Shown in pieces: positions 35,079 through 43,350 of a stretch of 64,000 bases of DNA. A model generated the notes under the pieces. The model made no database searches, had not been told where the DNA came from, and was given only the letters and a program-made list of their open reading frames with translations. The position numbers and the translations under genes are program-made. This DNA is from Sphingomonas panacis (GTDB lineage: Bacteria; Pseudomonadota; Alphaproteobacteria; Sphingomonadales; Sphingomonadaceae): NCBI RefSeq assembly GCF_001717955.1, contig NZ_CP014168.1, forward strand, positions 3,875,501 to 3,939,500, written 5' to 3'. Position 1 is the stretch's first letter; each line of letters starts with the position of its first letter.

Positions 35079-36032
35079 ATGCCACAGCCCGACCTGTTTG
35101 TCGGCATCGATGTTGCCAAAAACGAATTGGTTGTCCGCCTTCATCCTCTCGGTGAGGAATGGCGTTTTGCGAACGACAAGGCGGGGTTGAAGGCGCTCGA
35201 ACACCGCCTCAAGGCGTTTGCCGCCCGATATCATCTCCTCATCGGCTTCGAGGCGACGGGTGGCTACGAGCGCAAGCTTGCCGCGCTGCTCGACCGCCTC
35301 GGGCTGACCGCGTATCTGCTCGATCCCGCCCGGGTGCGCAACTTCGCCCGCGCCGAGCGGCAGTTAGCGAAAACCGACCCGCTGGATGCCGCCGTGATCG
35401 CGCGTTGCCTCGCCGCGCTCCATCCCGAACTCACCCCATATCGGCACGATCCTCAGGCAGCACGCCTTGCCGAGCATGTCCGCATGCGCGATCTCGCCGT
35501 CGCCCAGCGCATCCAGCTCGGCAATCAGTTCGAGACCCTCGACGATCCTGCCATGCGCCGCCTCGTCAAAGCCCAGGTCGGCAAACTCAAAGCGCTCGCC
35601 CTGCGGATCGAAAAGGCCATCGCCGCCCTCATCGCCGCAAGCCCCGATCTGGCGACACGCGAACGCCTGATGCGCTCCGCACCCGGTATCGGCCCGATCG
35701 TGGCGGCATGCCTGCTCGCGCACATGCCAGAGCTCGGCGCGCTCTCCAGCCGACAAGCCGCAGCCCTCGTCGGCGTCGCCCCCTTCGACCGGCAAAGCGG
35801 CGCCACCCGAAAACCCGGACGGTGCGCCGGCGGAAGACCCGCTGTACGCAGGTGCCTCTACCTCGCCGCTCTCGCTATCGCACGCTCCAAAAAAGGCCCC
35901 CTCGCACAAACCTGCCAGCGCCTCCGCGACAACGGCAAACCCGCCAAGGTCGCCCTCGTCGCAACCATGCGAAAACTCATCATCACACTCAATGCCATGC
36001 TCAAATCACAGCAAACATACCGGCATGCATGA
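35079..36032 (+). CDS. IS110 family transposase (DEDD recombinase)
   Basis: 317 residues. The N-terminal DEDD domain has D11 in FVGIDVAKNE, E58 in IGFEATGGYE and D100/D103 in KTDPLDAAVIAR. The C-terminal Tnp-20 domain has SAPGIGPIVAACLLA and LVGVAPFDRQSGATRKPGRC with the serine thought to be the nucleophile. It is full length and undisrupted. Start MPQPDLFVGID follows GGGAG. It would recombine DNA guided by the element's own RNA. Confidence 0.93.
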   Translation: MPQPDLFVGIDVAKNELVVRLHPLGEEWRFANDKAGLKALEHRLKAFAARYHLLIGFEATGGYERKLAALLDRLGLTAYLLDPARVRNFARAERQLAKTDPLDAAVIARCLAALHPELTPYRHDPQAARLAEHVRMRDLAVAQRIQLGNQFETLDDPAMRRLVKAQVGKLKALALRIEKAIAALIAASPDLATRERLMRSAPGIGPIVAACLLAHMPELGALSSRQAAALVGVAPFDRQSGATRKPGRCAGGRPAVRRCLYLAALAIARSKKGPLAQTCQRLRDNGKPAKVALVATMRKLIITLNAMLKSQQTYRHA

Positions 36033-36107
36033 ACACAGTTGCTCAGCACGAACGGGGTAGGGAAACGCGGTAGACGCCCCCGCCCCATCCCGTTACCGCC
36101 AACCGCC

Positions 36108-36515
36108 ATGACGACACTCGCCGACCTGCACGAAGAATACGCCTTCCTCGACGCCGACGATCGCTACCGGCTGTTGATCGATCTCGGCAAGACGCTCGAA
36201 CCGATGCCCGATCCGCTCAAGACCGACGCGACTCTGGTGCGCGGCTGCTCGGCCTCGGTGTGGGTCTATCCGATGCGGCGCGACGACGGCACGCTCCACT
36301 TCCTGGCCGATTCGAACGCGGCGATCACCAAGGGCATCATCGCGCTGGTGCTGCTGACCGTTCAGGACCAGCCCGCCGCGACGATCGCCACCACCGACAT
36401 CACCGCCGCGCTCGCGCCGTTCGATCTCAAGAGCCAGCTCAGCTCGAACCGGACGCAGGGCATCCCCAACATGATCGCGCTGATCCGCGAGACGGCGCTG
36501 CGGTACGCCGCGTAA
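36108..36515 (+). CDS. SufE family protein
   Basis: 135 residues. SufE accepts sulfur from the SufS cysteine desulfurase for Fe-S cluster assembly. The sulfur-accepting cysteine is in LVRGCSASVWVY, and the family start DDRYRLLIDLGKTLEPMPD and the closing NRTQGIPNMIALIRETA are present. It stands alone; no other suf gene is nearby. The start is 36108, although no strong ribosome site precedes it. Confidence 0.92.
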   Translation: MTTLADLHEEYAFLDADDRYRLLIDLGKTLEPMPDPLKTDATLVRGCSASVWVYPMRRDDGTLHFLADSNAAITKGIIALVLLTVQDQPAATIATTDITAALAPFDLKSQLSSNRTQGIPNMIALIRETALRYAA

Positions 36516-36518
36516 GCC

Positions 36519-36600
36519 GTCATCCCAGCGAAAGCTGGGATCTCTTGCGGTTACAGGCGCGCTCCGCCTCCGGGAGACCCCAGCGTGCGCTGGGGTGACG
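36519..36600. repeat. REP-like pair after sufE (CCCCAGCG family)
   Basis: GTCATCCCAGCGAAAGCTGG at 36519 and GACCCCAGCGTGCGCTGGGG to 36600, inverted, around a GC-rich spacer. It separates two convergent genes and may end transcription from both sides. Confidence 0.85.
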
Positions 36601-36606
36601 TAGGGA

Positions 36607-37023
36607 TCAGTTCTTCGGCACCTTCGGCGGGCGCGGATACGGCACGAAATCGTTCAGCCCGATCGATCCGCCCGGCATCCGCGAGCCGCGATCGATCAGC
36701 CGCACGATGTCCATCCGGCAGGCCTGACCGCCCCGCGGCTCGCTAACGAGGATGTCGTCGTCGTCGAGGAAATTCGCCCCGCTCGGCCGGTTGACGTACA
36801 TCGTGCCGTCGCTGGTGGTGTAGACGATCGCAGTATCGTCGATGATCTGGCTCGATCGGATCTGGGTCAGTGACAAGCAATCCACCGGCTTTCCGGCAAC
36901 CCGGCCATCGAGCATCTTGGCGAGTTGCGCCTCGCCGGTCAGCCGCTCCTTGGCCTGAGCCGGCACAGCGGAAGCGACCCCCGCCAAAGCGGCGATCACG
37001 GTAAGATATTGGGAAACGCGCAT
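36607..37023 (-). CDS. Small secreted protein of unknown function
   Basis: 138 residues with a clear signal peptide (MRVSQYLTVIAALAGVASAV, cleavage near AQA). The mature part has two cysteines (VDCLSLTQIRSSQIID and GGQACRMDIVRLID) that could form a disulfide and ends PYPRPPKVPKN. Similar small periplasmic proteins with this C...C spacing are common in sphingomonads, but no function is known to me. It lies 10 bases after the ferredoxin-like gene. Confidence 0.75.
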   Translation of the reverse strand: MRVSQYLTVIAALAGVASAVPAQAKERLTGEAQLAKMLDGRVAGKPVDCLSLTQIRSSQIIDDTAIVYTTSDGTMYVNRPSGANFLDDDDILVSEPRGGQACRMDIVRLIDRGSRMPGGSIGLNDFVPYPRPPKVPKN

Positions 37024-37033
37024 CCAATTTCTC

Positions 37034-37387
37034 CTATGCTTCGAGGATAGCCGAGTCGTGCTGAACCTGCGATGACCCGTTGAGGTCCGGCCTGTCCAGA
37101 CCCAGCGCGTCGATCACCGTCTCGAGCGGAGCGCCCGCGCGCACGATCTGCCACGTGCGGCTGTCGTTGCTGTCCACCACCGTCACCGCGCCGCGCGGGC
37201 AGACCTTGAGGCATTTCACCTCGACGATCCCGATCGGCGCCTTGCGGCCCAACTTCACCCCGAGTTCCTTGCGCAGCGCCTTGGCCAGCGACGTCTTGCC
37301 GCGCGGCCCGAATCCGCCGCCGAGCTTCTTCGAACATTTCGCGCAGACCAGCACAGTCCGCGACCAGTCCGACCGGACCGTCGTCAC
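37034..37387 (-). CDS. (2Fe-2S) ferredoxin-like domain protein
   Basis: 117 residues. Cysteine pairs VCAKCSKK and KCLKVCPRGAV match the thioredoxin-like ferredoxin family, which binds a 2Fe-2S cluster through four cysteines. The electron partner is unknown. The ATG overlaps the stop of the J-domain gene by four bases, so the two are translated together. Confidence 0.8.
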   Translation of the reverse strand: MTTVRSDWSRTVLVCAKCSKKLGGGFGPRGKTSLAKALRKELGVKLGRKAPIGIVEVKCLKVCPRGAVTVVDSNDSRTWQIVRAGAPLETVIDALGLDRPDLNGSSQVQHDSAILEA

Positions 37388-37926
37388 ACGTCAGGCTTCC
37401 ACTGCCGCTGCTCCTCGGCGACGCGCAGCACATCATATGCCGCCTGGATCGCCTGGAAACGTGCCGCCGCATCCTTGTCGCCGGGGCGGATATCGGGATG
37501 GTTCTGCTTGGCGAGCCTGCGCCACGCCACCCGCACCGCATCGAAATCCGCATCGACCTCAAGGTCGAGCACTTCCAGCGCCCGCAGCTCGTCGCGCGAT
37601 CGGCTGCCGTCGCCGGAGCCAGCCCATTGCTGGTGCCGCGAGGTGGTGTAGCCGTCTGCGGTGCGAGTCTCCGCCGCCTCGCGCTCGGCGGCTTCCTCGG
37701 CGCTCAACCCTTCGAAGTAATTCCAGCCGCGATTATATTCCCCGGCATGTTCCTGGCAGAAATACCAGCGATCGGGGCTGTTGGGGGATTTCGGTGCGGG
37801 GCAATTGCCCGGCTGCGTGCATCCGTGCCGGTCGCACAGGCGCACCTTCGCCGCCTCGCGGCTCGACTCGCCATAGGCGCGCCAGCGCGGAAATCCCCAA
37901 TCGTCTTGTCTCGTCGCACGCGCCAT
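37384..37926 (-). CDS. J-domain (DnaJ-like) protein with N-terminal Cys/His cluster
   Basis: 180 residues. The C-terminal J domain has the HPD motif in LAKQNHPDIRPGDKDAAARF, preceded by ALEVLDLEVDADFDAVRVAW. The N-terminal half carries LCDRHGCTQPGNCPAPK and WYFCQEHAGEYNRGWNYFEG, a Cys/His-rich block that may bind zinc or a cluster. J proteins recruit Hsp70; pairing with a ferredoxin-like protein hints at Fe-S related chaperoning, but that is inference. Confidence 0.85.
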   Translation of the reverse strand: MARATRQDDWGFPRWRAYGESSREAAKVRLCDRHGCTQPGNCPAPKSPNSPDRWYFCQEHAGEYNRGWNYFEGLSAEEAAEREAAETRTADGYTTSRHQQWAGSGDGSRSRDELRALEVLDLEVDADFDAVRVAWRRLAKQNHPDIRPGDKDAAARFQAIQAAYDVLRVAEEQRQWKPDV

Positions 37927-38090
37927 AGCGGACCATCTAAGCACGCCGGTGCGGCAATGCCATGACGGATTGGCGGCGGCGGCGATTTTGGGGTGTGTGC
38001 GGCCGGCTGGCGAGCGGGTGGAACTGCGCGATTGCGCGATGCCGGCTTTTCGAACACGAGGCGACCCGCCACACGGGGAGACGGCACGTG

Positions 38091-38726
38091 ATGAAATCGG
38101 GATCGATGTTTGCGGCGCTGGTCGCCACCCTGACGCTGGCGACGCCGCTTCGCGCCGCCGAAGAGCCCGTCGACCCCAACAGCATCGACATCGTCGATGC
38201 GATCGAATGCCGGCTCGATGCGCCCGCCTACATGGGCTTCGCGCTGGCGCTCAACGGCGAGGAGAAGATCGCCGCCAAACGCCACTGGGTCCGCGTCGCC
38301 ACCAAGAACGCGTTCATGAACGAATATGATCTGCCCGCGCCGATCACGGTGGCGGGCCACTACAGCACGCGCCGGATCGCCTTCACCGCCAGCGGCGTCC
38401 TCGCCATGCTCGATCTCGCCGACCCGAACGGGCTCGCGCGCGAACAGGGGATCGAGAACGCGGTCGATCCCTCCCCCCTGCTCGAAGCGATGATCGCCTC
38501 GGGCAAGGCCACACCAGCGGACATCGCGGCGGCCACCACCTCGCGCAAATTCCTCGGCGAAAAGATCGTCGTCGACCGCACCGAGGCCCCGGCGGCGGGC
38601 GAGAGCTTCGGCGCGCACATCGTCGTCTCACGCAACGTCTCGAACGTCACCACCCATCCGGGCAAGACTTTCTACGGCTGTTCCTACCGGATCGAGGTGA
38701 TCGGCAAGGACGGCGAGCCGCTGTAA
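38091..38726 (+). CDS. Secreted protein of unknown function
   Basis: 211 residues from ATG 38091 (GTG 38088 also possible; GGGGAG precedes both). The signal peptide is MFAALVATLTLATPLRAAEE. Cysteines occur in AIECRLDAPAYMG and TFYGCSYRIEV. No known domain recognised. Longer in-frame starts upstream have no ribosome site and give an arginine-rich nonsense extension. Confidence 0.75.
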   Translation: MKSGSMFAALVATLTLATPLRAAEEPVDPNSIDIVDAIECRLDAPAYMGFALALNGEEKIAAKRHWVRVATKNAFMNEYDLPAPITVAGHYSTRRIAFTASGVLAMLDLADPNGLAREQGIENAVDPSPLLEAMIASGKATPADIAAATTSRKFLGEKIVVDRTEAPAAGESFGAHIVVSRNVSNVTTHPGKTFYGCSYRIEVIGKDGEPL

Positions 38727-38810
38727 CCCTGTCCTACACGCCGACGTCCTGGCAGTCTGGCCGCACGCTCTTTGACACCGCCGGCAAGACCGAATCCCGC
38801 GCCGCTGCGC

Positions 38811-38852
38811 GCGCAAACGTGAGACGCGACGCAACGTTCACCACGTTTGCGC
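38811..38852. repeat. Inverted repeat beyond the 3' end of rnpB
   Basis: GCGCAAACGTG (38811-38821) and CACGTTTGCGC (38842-38852) are perfect 11-base arms around 20 bases. Next to it CAACGTT-N3-CACGTTT occurs twice (38832-38848 and 38870-38886). Nothing else is seen in 38727-38903. Confidence 0.55.
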
Positions 38853-38903
38853 ACCGTGCGCTGCATAGGCAACGTTAGCCACGTTTCCCGCGCGCAAGGG
38901 GAT

Positions 38904-39286
38904 ACCAGAGGGTCTGTAAGCCGGGTTCTGTCCACCCTCTTTACGAAGGATAGGCGACCATTCCTCTAGGGCGACGCTTGCACGCCGCCTCAAGCAACCA
39001 ACCCGGACGACGAGCAGAAACGATGCCCATGTGCCGTCCCTATTCGGTCTTGCTCCCGGTGGGGTTTGCCATGCCGCCTGCCGTTACCGGAGGCGCGGTG
39101 CGCTTTTGCCGCACCCTTTCACCCTTGCCTGTCGCCACGCTCGCGCGCAGCCCATCGGCGGTCTGCTCTCTGTGGCACTGTCCCTGGGGTCACCCCCGCC
39201 GGGCGTTACCCGGCACCGTCGTTTCGCGGAGCCCGGACTTTCCTCGGCATGTGCAAGCACATGACGCGGCCGCCCGACCCTCTGGT
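38904..39286 (-). ncRNA. rnpB: RNase P RNA component
   Basis: Catalytic RNA that trims tRNA 5' leaders. The two ends pair as helix P1: the minus-strand start ACCAGAGGGTCGGGCGG and the end CAGACCCTCTGGT. Hallmark conserved segments are present on the minus strand, including GAGGAAAGTCCGGGCTCC near the 5' end, the TGCCACAGAGAGCAGACC region, and AGAACCCGGCTTACAGACC at the 3' end. Length is about 383 bases, normal for the A-type RNA. Small reading frames here are not genes. Confidence 0.95.
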
Positions 39287-39295
39287 CCGAACGCC

Positions 39296-39985
39296 TTAGT
39301 CGTCCCCTTGCGGTTTGGGCAATAGCAAAGCGAGCAGGATGCTGCGGCACTCGCCGTCGATCTCGCCGTCGATCAACTCGGGGCGGTAGCGGCGCTGGAA
39401 CGCGACGACGGCAGCGAGCTTGTCCTTCACGTCGTAGCCGAATCGTTCGAGCGCGATCAGGAAGCCGGCATCGCTCCACATCGGGTCCATGAGGTTGCGC
39501 GTCGGACGCGGCAACGCGAGGCGGAGCCGTGCGAGGCGATGCCACGGGAACAGCTCGCCCGGATCTTGCTTGCGTGTCGGCGCGATGTCCGAATGGCCAA
39601 CGACGTTGCCGCGCGTGATCGCGTAGCGCTCCTTGATATCGCCGACCAGGCCGACCAGCGCGTCGATCTGCGCCTCGGGAAAGTCGCGATAGCCGAATTC
39701 ATGGCCGGGATTGACCAGTTCGATCCCGATCGCGGCGCTGTTGACGTCCTCGATCCGCCCCCATCGCGCCGCGCCGGCATGCCACGCGCGCTTGTCCTCG
39801 GCGACGAGCCGGTGAACCGCGCCGTCCTCGTCGATCAGATAATGCGCCGAAACCTTCGCGGCCGGGTCGCACAGCCGCTCCAGCGCCGCTGCCGCATCGA
39901 CCATCCCGGTATAATGAAGAACGATCATGGTGATCGGCAGCGTTCGCTCGTCGAAATTGGGGGACGCCGTCTCGATGATCGTCAT
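39296..39985 (-). CDS. N-acetylmuramoyl-L-alanine amidase (AmpD-like)
   Basis: 229 residues. The amidase_2 zinc site is visible: the first His in MIVLHYTGMVD, then the second His and the Asp in VVGHSDIAPTRKQDPGELFPW. The family cleaves the lactyl-alanine bond of peptidoglycan or its fragments; no signal peptide is present, so recycling in the cytoplasm like AmpD is likely. The last 70 residues (ALERFGYDVKDKLAAVVAF) look like a peptidoglycan-binding helix bundle. AGGAG lies 6 bases before the start, and it ends close to the 5' end of rnpB on the same strand. Confidence 0.92.
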   Translation of the reverse strand: MTIIETASPNFDERTLPITMIVLHYTGMVDAAAALERLCDPAAKVSAHYLIDEDGAVHRLVAEDKRAWHAGAARWGRIEDVNSAAIGIELVNPGHEFGYRDFPEAQIDALVGLVGDIKERYAITRGNVVGHSDIAPTRKQDPGELFPWHRLARLRLALPRPTRNLMDPMWSDAGFLIALERFGYDVKDKLAAVVAFQRRYRPELIDGEIDGECRSILLALLLPKPQGDD

Positions 39986-40126
39986 GCACGCTCCTGCTCG
40001 CCGCCTGCGCGGGCACATGCGCAGGGCGGATCAAGCGGGTGCGATACTCAATCTGGCCGCGTTCGCCAACTCATACACGCCGCAGTCGCCCAGCCTCGGC
40101 CGACTGCGGCCACCGCGGAACGCCGG

Positions 40127-40492
40127 TCAGGCCATTCCGACGATCTGCAACTTGCTTTCGAGCGTCTCGCGATCGAACGGCTTCATGACATATTCGTCGG
40201 CGCCCGCCTCGATCGCGGCGCGGATATGCGCCATGCCGTTCTCAGTGGTGCAGAACACGACTTTGGGGCGGTGCGGGATCTTGGCATCGCGCAGCGCACG
40301 CAGGAAATCCATGCCGCTCATCACCGGCATGTTCCAGTCGAGCAACACAACGTCCGGCGCTGACGCCACACAAGCGTCCAGCGCCTCGCGGCCATCCCCC
40401 GCCTCGGTGACCTTGAAATTGAGCGTCTCGAGAATGTGCCGCGCAACCTTGCGGATCACCTTGGAATCATCGACGACCAGACAGGTTTTCAT
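40127..40492 (-). CDS. CheY-like single-domain response regulator
   Basis: 121 residues, one receiver domain. The acidic pocket is D8/D9 (CLVVDDSKVIRK), the phosphorylation site D52 (VLLDWNMPVMSG), the Thr in FCTTENGMAHI and the Lys in YVMKPFDRETL. There is no output domain. Last gene of the chpT-cheA-cheW-cheY row, 70 bases after cheW. It could act on the flagellar motor or relay phosphate in the general stress or motility network. Confidence 0.92.
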   Translation of the reverse strand: MKTCLVVDDSKVIRKVARHILETLNFKVTEAGDGREALDACVASAPDVVLLDWNMPVMSGMDFLRALRDAKIPHRPKVVFCTTENGMAHIRAAIEAGADEYVMKPFDRETLESKLQIVGMA

Positions 40493-40561
40493 GGGCAATC
40501 CGTTTTACACGCTAAACATCCGTTTTGGCGGAAAAAACTTTGCTTCGGGTTAACCTACCGC

Positions 40562-40987
40562 TCAGGCGGCGACCGGGAGCGCGCCCGGCACCAGCGCGCG
40601 CGCGTCGATCGCCAGGATCGGCGCGCCGTCGAGTTCGATCGTGCCGCAGCCGACGCGGCTCCACACGCCGTCCAGAATCACACCGGAGGCGAGCGGCCGA
40701 ATGTCGAATGGCGCAATATCCTCCAGCGCGTCGACCAGGACCGCATAATGATGCCCGTCGACGACGACGATGACCGCCCGATCGCTAACGCTAACCCCTT
40801 CACCGAGCACGGCGCCCGGATCGATCACCGTCACGACGCGGCTGCGCAACGCGGCAAGACCGCGCACCTGCGCCCCGGCACGGGGCACGGGCACGATCGT
40901 GCCGATATCGACGACCGACTCAACCTGCGCCGAATCGATCGCCACCGTGCGCCCGGCGAGCTGCGCGATCAGGAACAGGCCAGTCAT
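40562..40987 (-). CDS. cheW: CheW-like chemotaxis coupling protein
   Basis: 141 residues. A CheW fold with FLIAQLAGRTVAIDSAQVES, VPRAGAQVRGLAALRSRVVT and VLVDALEDIAPFDIRP. It links receptors to CheA. It starts in the last bases of cheA (ATGA overlap). No receptor gene is in the window. Confidence 0.88.
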   Translation of the reverse strand: MTGLFLIAQLAGRTVAIDSAQVESVVDIGTIVPVPRAGAQVRGLAALRSRVVTVIDPGAVLGEGVSVSDRAVIVVVDGHHYAVLVDALEDIAPFDIRPLASGVILDGVWSRVGCGTIELDGAPILAIDARALVPGALPVAA

Positions 40988-43287
40988 GTCGCGCCGCCGC
41001 TGGACCGGCTGATCGCCGCGAGCAAGGCTTCGCGATCGTAACGATAGATCGTGTCGGACTCGGCGACGGCCTCGCGGTCGCGGCGCAGGCGCACCACCGG
41101 CACCGACGCGCCGAGCGCGAACGTAGCAGAGTCCATCGTCAGCACCACGTCTGGCCGGTCGCCGCCGTTCAGCGCCGCCGTCACGCGGTAGCCCGCGCTT
41201 TCGAGCACCGGCTTGAGAAAGCTCGTCATCCATGCCGTCTCGCTGCCGTCGAGCAGGCAGAGCGGCGCGGCACCGCGCGGCGCCAAGTCGCCATGCTCGC
41301 CGAACAGCCAAAACAGGTCGAGCAGTTCGATCTGCTGACCGGCCAGCGCCACTACACCGGCAACCGGGCCGGGCACACGCGCGGAAACGATGGTCTCAGG
41401 CAGATCGACGATGTCGAGCGCCTCGCGAATCGCGTAGCCGATTTCGGCGTCGCCATCGCGCACGCGAAGGATCTGGACCTGATCGCGCCCCGCCCATTCA
41501 CCCTGCGCGACCAGCGGCACGATCCGCTTGTCGAGCGACAGCCGCAAGCGCCCCGCCGAATGGCAGATCGTCTCGGTCGAGACCGATTCGATCCGATCTA
41601 CCGCGGCGAGCGCCACCAGCCGGCGCACGCCGTCGAGATCGTCGAACAGCAGCGCCGGAACGGCGGGAATCTCGGTCTCGCCCGCGCAGGTCTCGGCCGC
41701 CGCCTCGCGCCAGAAGCGAATGCCGGCCTGCGCGGCGATGCCGGCGCAATCGAGCAGCAGCATCGGCACGCCGGTATCGGGCAAGGTGTGCCCCGCGTAG
41801 AGGCCCGTCGCCATCACCGCCGGCGCGGCAGGCTTGACGACCAGTTCCTCGTGATCGAGCACATCATCGACCGCGAGCGCATAGCTGCCGCCCGAGATAC
41901 TCAGGATCACGAGCTTGCCCGCCTCCCGGTCTCGCACGATGCCCAGCGCATCAGCGAGATCGACCAATGGCAGGCGGCGGTCGCGCACCGTGGCGACCGG
42001 CGTGCTGCCAAGCATGTCGATACGGATCGCCTCGCCGTGTATCGACACGATCTCGTCGATCGCCGGACTCGAGATCGCGAAGCGCTGGTCGCCAACGCTC
42101 ACCCCGATCCCGGCGATGATCGACAACGTCAATGGCACATGGATGGCGATGGCCAGCCCCTTGCCCGGTGTGTTGGTCAGGTCGATTCGGCCGCCGATCC
42201 GCTCGACGTTCGCGCGCACCACATCCATGCCGACGCCGCGCCCGGAAATGGCGGTGACGCTTTCCCTGGTCGTCAAACCGGCCTCAAAGATCAGATCGAG
42301 CTTTTCGCGCTCGCTCAACCGCCGCAAATCGGCTTCGCTGCGCGATCTGCCCTGCGCGGCCTTCGCCACCAGGGCATCGGTGTCGATGCCCTGCCCGTCG
42401 TCCTCGATCACGATGATGATCTGGTTGCCCGACTGGCGCGCCGAGACGGCGAGCCGCGCGTTCTCGCGCTTGCCGGCCTTGCGTCGCGCGGTCGGCGCCT
42501 CGATGCCGTGGTCGATCGCGTTGCGCACGATATGGACGAGCGGATCGCGCATCATCTCGATCATCTCGCGGTCGAGTTCGACGTCTCCACCTTCGAGGTG
42601 AAGCGTCACCGACTTGCCGAGTTCGGCCGCCGTGTCGCGCACCATGCGCGGCAGCGCCGAGAACAAAGCGTCGATCTTCTGCATACGCGTGCGTGTGACG
42701 GTATCGCGCATTTCGGCGACGGTGGCGGAAAGCCGTTCGAGCGCACCCTCGGTCGCGGGATCGGCACCCGCGTCGCGCACCCGCCGGGCGAGTTCATTGC
42801 GCGCCAGCATCATGTCGGACATGCCGCTCATCATGCGATCGAGCAGATCGACGCTGAGTCGCACGCTGCGCGCCGGATTGCGCCGGGCCAACACGACGGG
42901 GACGGGCATTGCCGCCTCCGCACCCGCGTCGAGCGCGGCGATCAGCAGTTCCTCACACGCATCGTCGAGCGCGGCGCCGGCGTCGATCGCCTCGACGATC
43001 TCGCCAATGCGATCGACGATCGCGAGCACGGCGTTGACGAGGCCGGTGTCGGGCGTGCGCTCACCCGATCGCACTGCCGCCAGCACATCCTCGGCGGCAT
43101 GGCTCAGTCGGCTGAGCCGCGGCAGGTCGAGAAAGCCGCAACTGCCCTTGACGGTGTGGACGAACCGGAAGATCGCATCGAGCCGCGCACGGTCGTCCGG
43201 CGTCGCTTCCCACGCGACGATCTCGCCGGAAAGCGCCTCCAGCGTCTCGCGCGTCTCGGCGATGAATTCCCGTAGAAGATCGTCCAT
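40984..43287 (-). CDS. cheA: CheA-type histidine kinase with two CheW-like domains and a degenerate receiver
   Basis: 767 residues. The HPt domain has the phosphorylation site H44 in FRFVHTVKGSCGFL. A dimerisation domain (MRDTVTRTRMQKIDALFSAL) leads into the HATPase (HIVRNAIDHGIE, IIVIEDDGQGID, AGLTTRESVTAISGRGVGMD). A CheW-like domain (PLTLSIIAGIGVSVGDQRFA onward) follows, then a second CheW-like region (VPALLFDDLDGVRRLVALAA to EHGDL). The last 100 residues (PLCLLDGSETAWMTSFLKPV) fold like a receiver but lack the usual acidic pocket and phospho-acceptor. There is no clear CheY-binding P2 domain. It lies between chpT and cheW. Confidence 0.93.
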   Translation of the reverse strand: MDDLLREFIAETRETLEALSGEIVAWEATPDDRARLDAIFRFVHTVKGSCGFLDLPRLSRLSHAAEDVLAAVRSGERTPDTGLVNAVLAIVDRIGEIVEAIDAGAALDDACEELLIAALDAGAEAAMPVPVVLARRNPARSVRLSVDLLDRMMSGMSDMMLARNELARRVRDAGADPATEGALERLSATVAEMRDTVTRTRMQKIDALFSALPRMVRDTAAELGKSVTLHLEGGDVELDREMIEMMRDPLVHIVRNAIDHGIEAPTARRKAGKRENARLAVSARQSGNQIIIVIEDDGQGIDTDALVAKAAQGRSRSEADLRRLSEREKLDLIFEAGLTTRESVTAISGRGVGMDVVRANVERIGGRIDLTNTPGKGLAIAIHVPLTLSIIAGIGVSVGDQRFAISSPAIDEIVSIHGEAIRIDMLGSTPVATVRDRRLPLVDLADALGIVRDREAGKLVILSISGGSYALAVDDVLDHEELVVKPAAPAVMATGLYAGHTLPDTGVPMLLLDCAGIAAQAGIRFWREAAAETCAGETEIPAVPALLFDDLDGVRRLVALAAVDRIESVSTETICHSAGRLRLSLDKRIVPLVAQGEWAGRDQVQILRVRDGDAEIGYAIREALDIVDLPETIVSARVPGPVAGVVALAGQQIELLDLFWLFGEHGDLAPRGAAPLCLLDGSETAWMTSFLKPVLESAGYRVTAALNGGDRPDVVLTMDSATFALGASVPVVRLRRDREAVAESDTIYRYDREALLAAISRSSGGAT

Positions 43288-43350
43288 GCGGCCCCGCGGA
43301 TCGGCGGCAGCCTCTTTGCCCGTCCAGCCGTTAAGGCCGGGTTTACACTG

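Larger units (their letters stand above)
34883..36041 (+). mobile_element. IS110-family insertion sequence within a REP repeat
   Basis: The element interrupts a REP unit: the left flank ends CACGTGCTTCGACAC (to 34881) and the right flank resumes GCTCAGCACGAACGG (from 36041), which together restore the repeat sequence seen at 54777-54806. Both junctions read GCT, giving a shared CT core (34883-34884 and 36042-36043), no terminal inverted repeats and no longer target duplication. The transposase gene fills 35079-36032, leaving about 195 non-coding bases on the left and only 9 on the right, the layout of the IS110 (not IS1111) group. Confidence 0.85.

Noticed and set aside
38978..39325. Small open frames over 38978-39325
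   Set aside because: This is the RNase P RNA; the frames have no ribosome site or homology sense.
40546..40553. GTTAAC-type CtrA half site before cheY
   Set aside because: Only one half of the TTAA-N7-TTAA motif is present, which is expected by chance.
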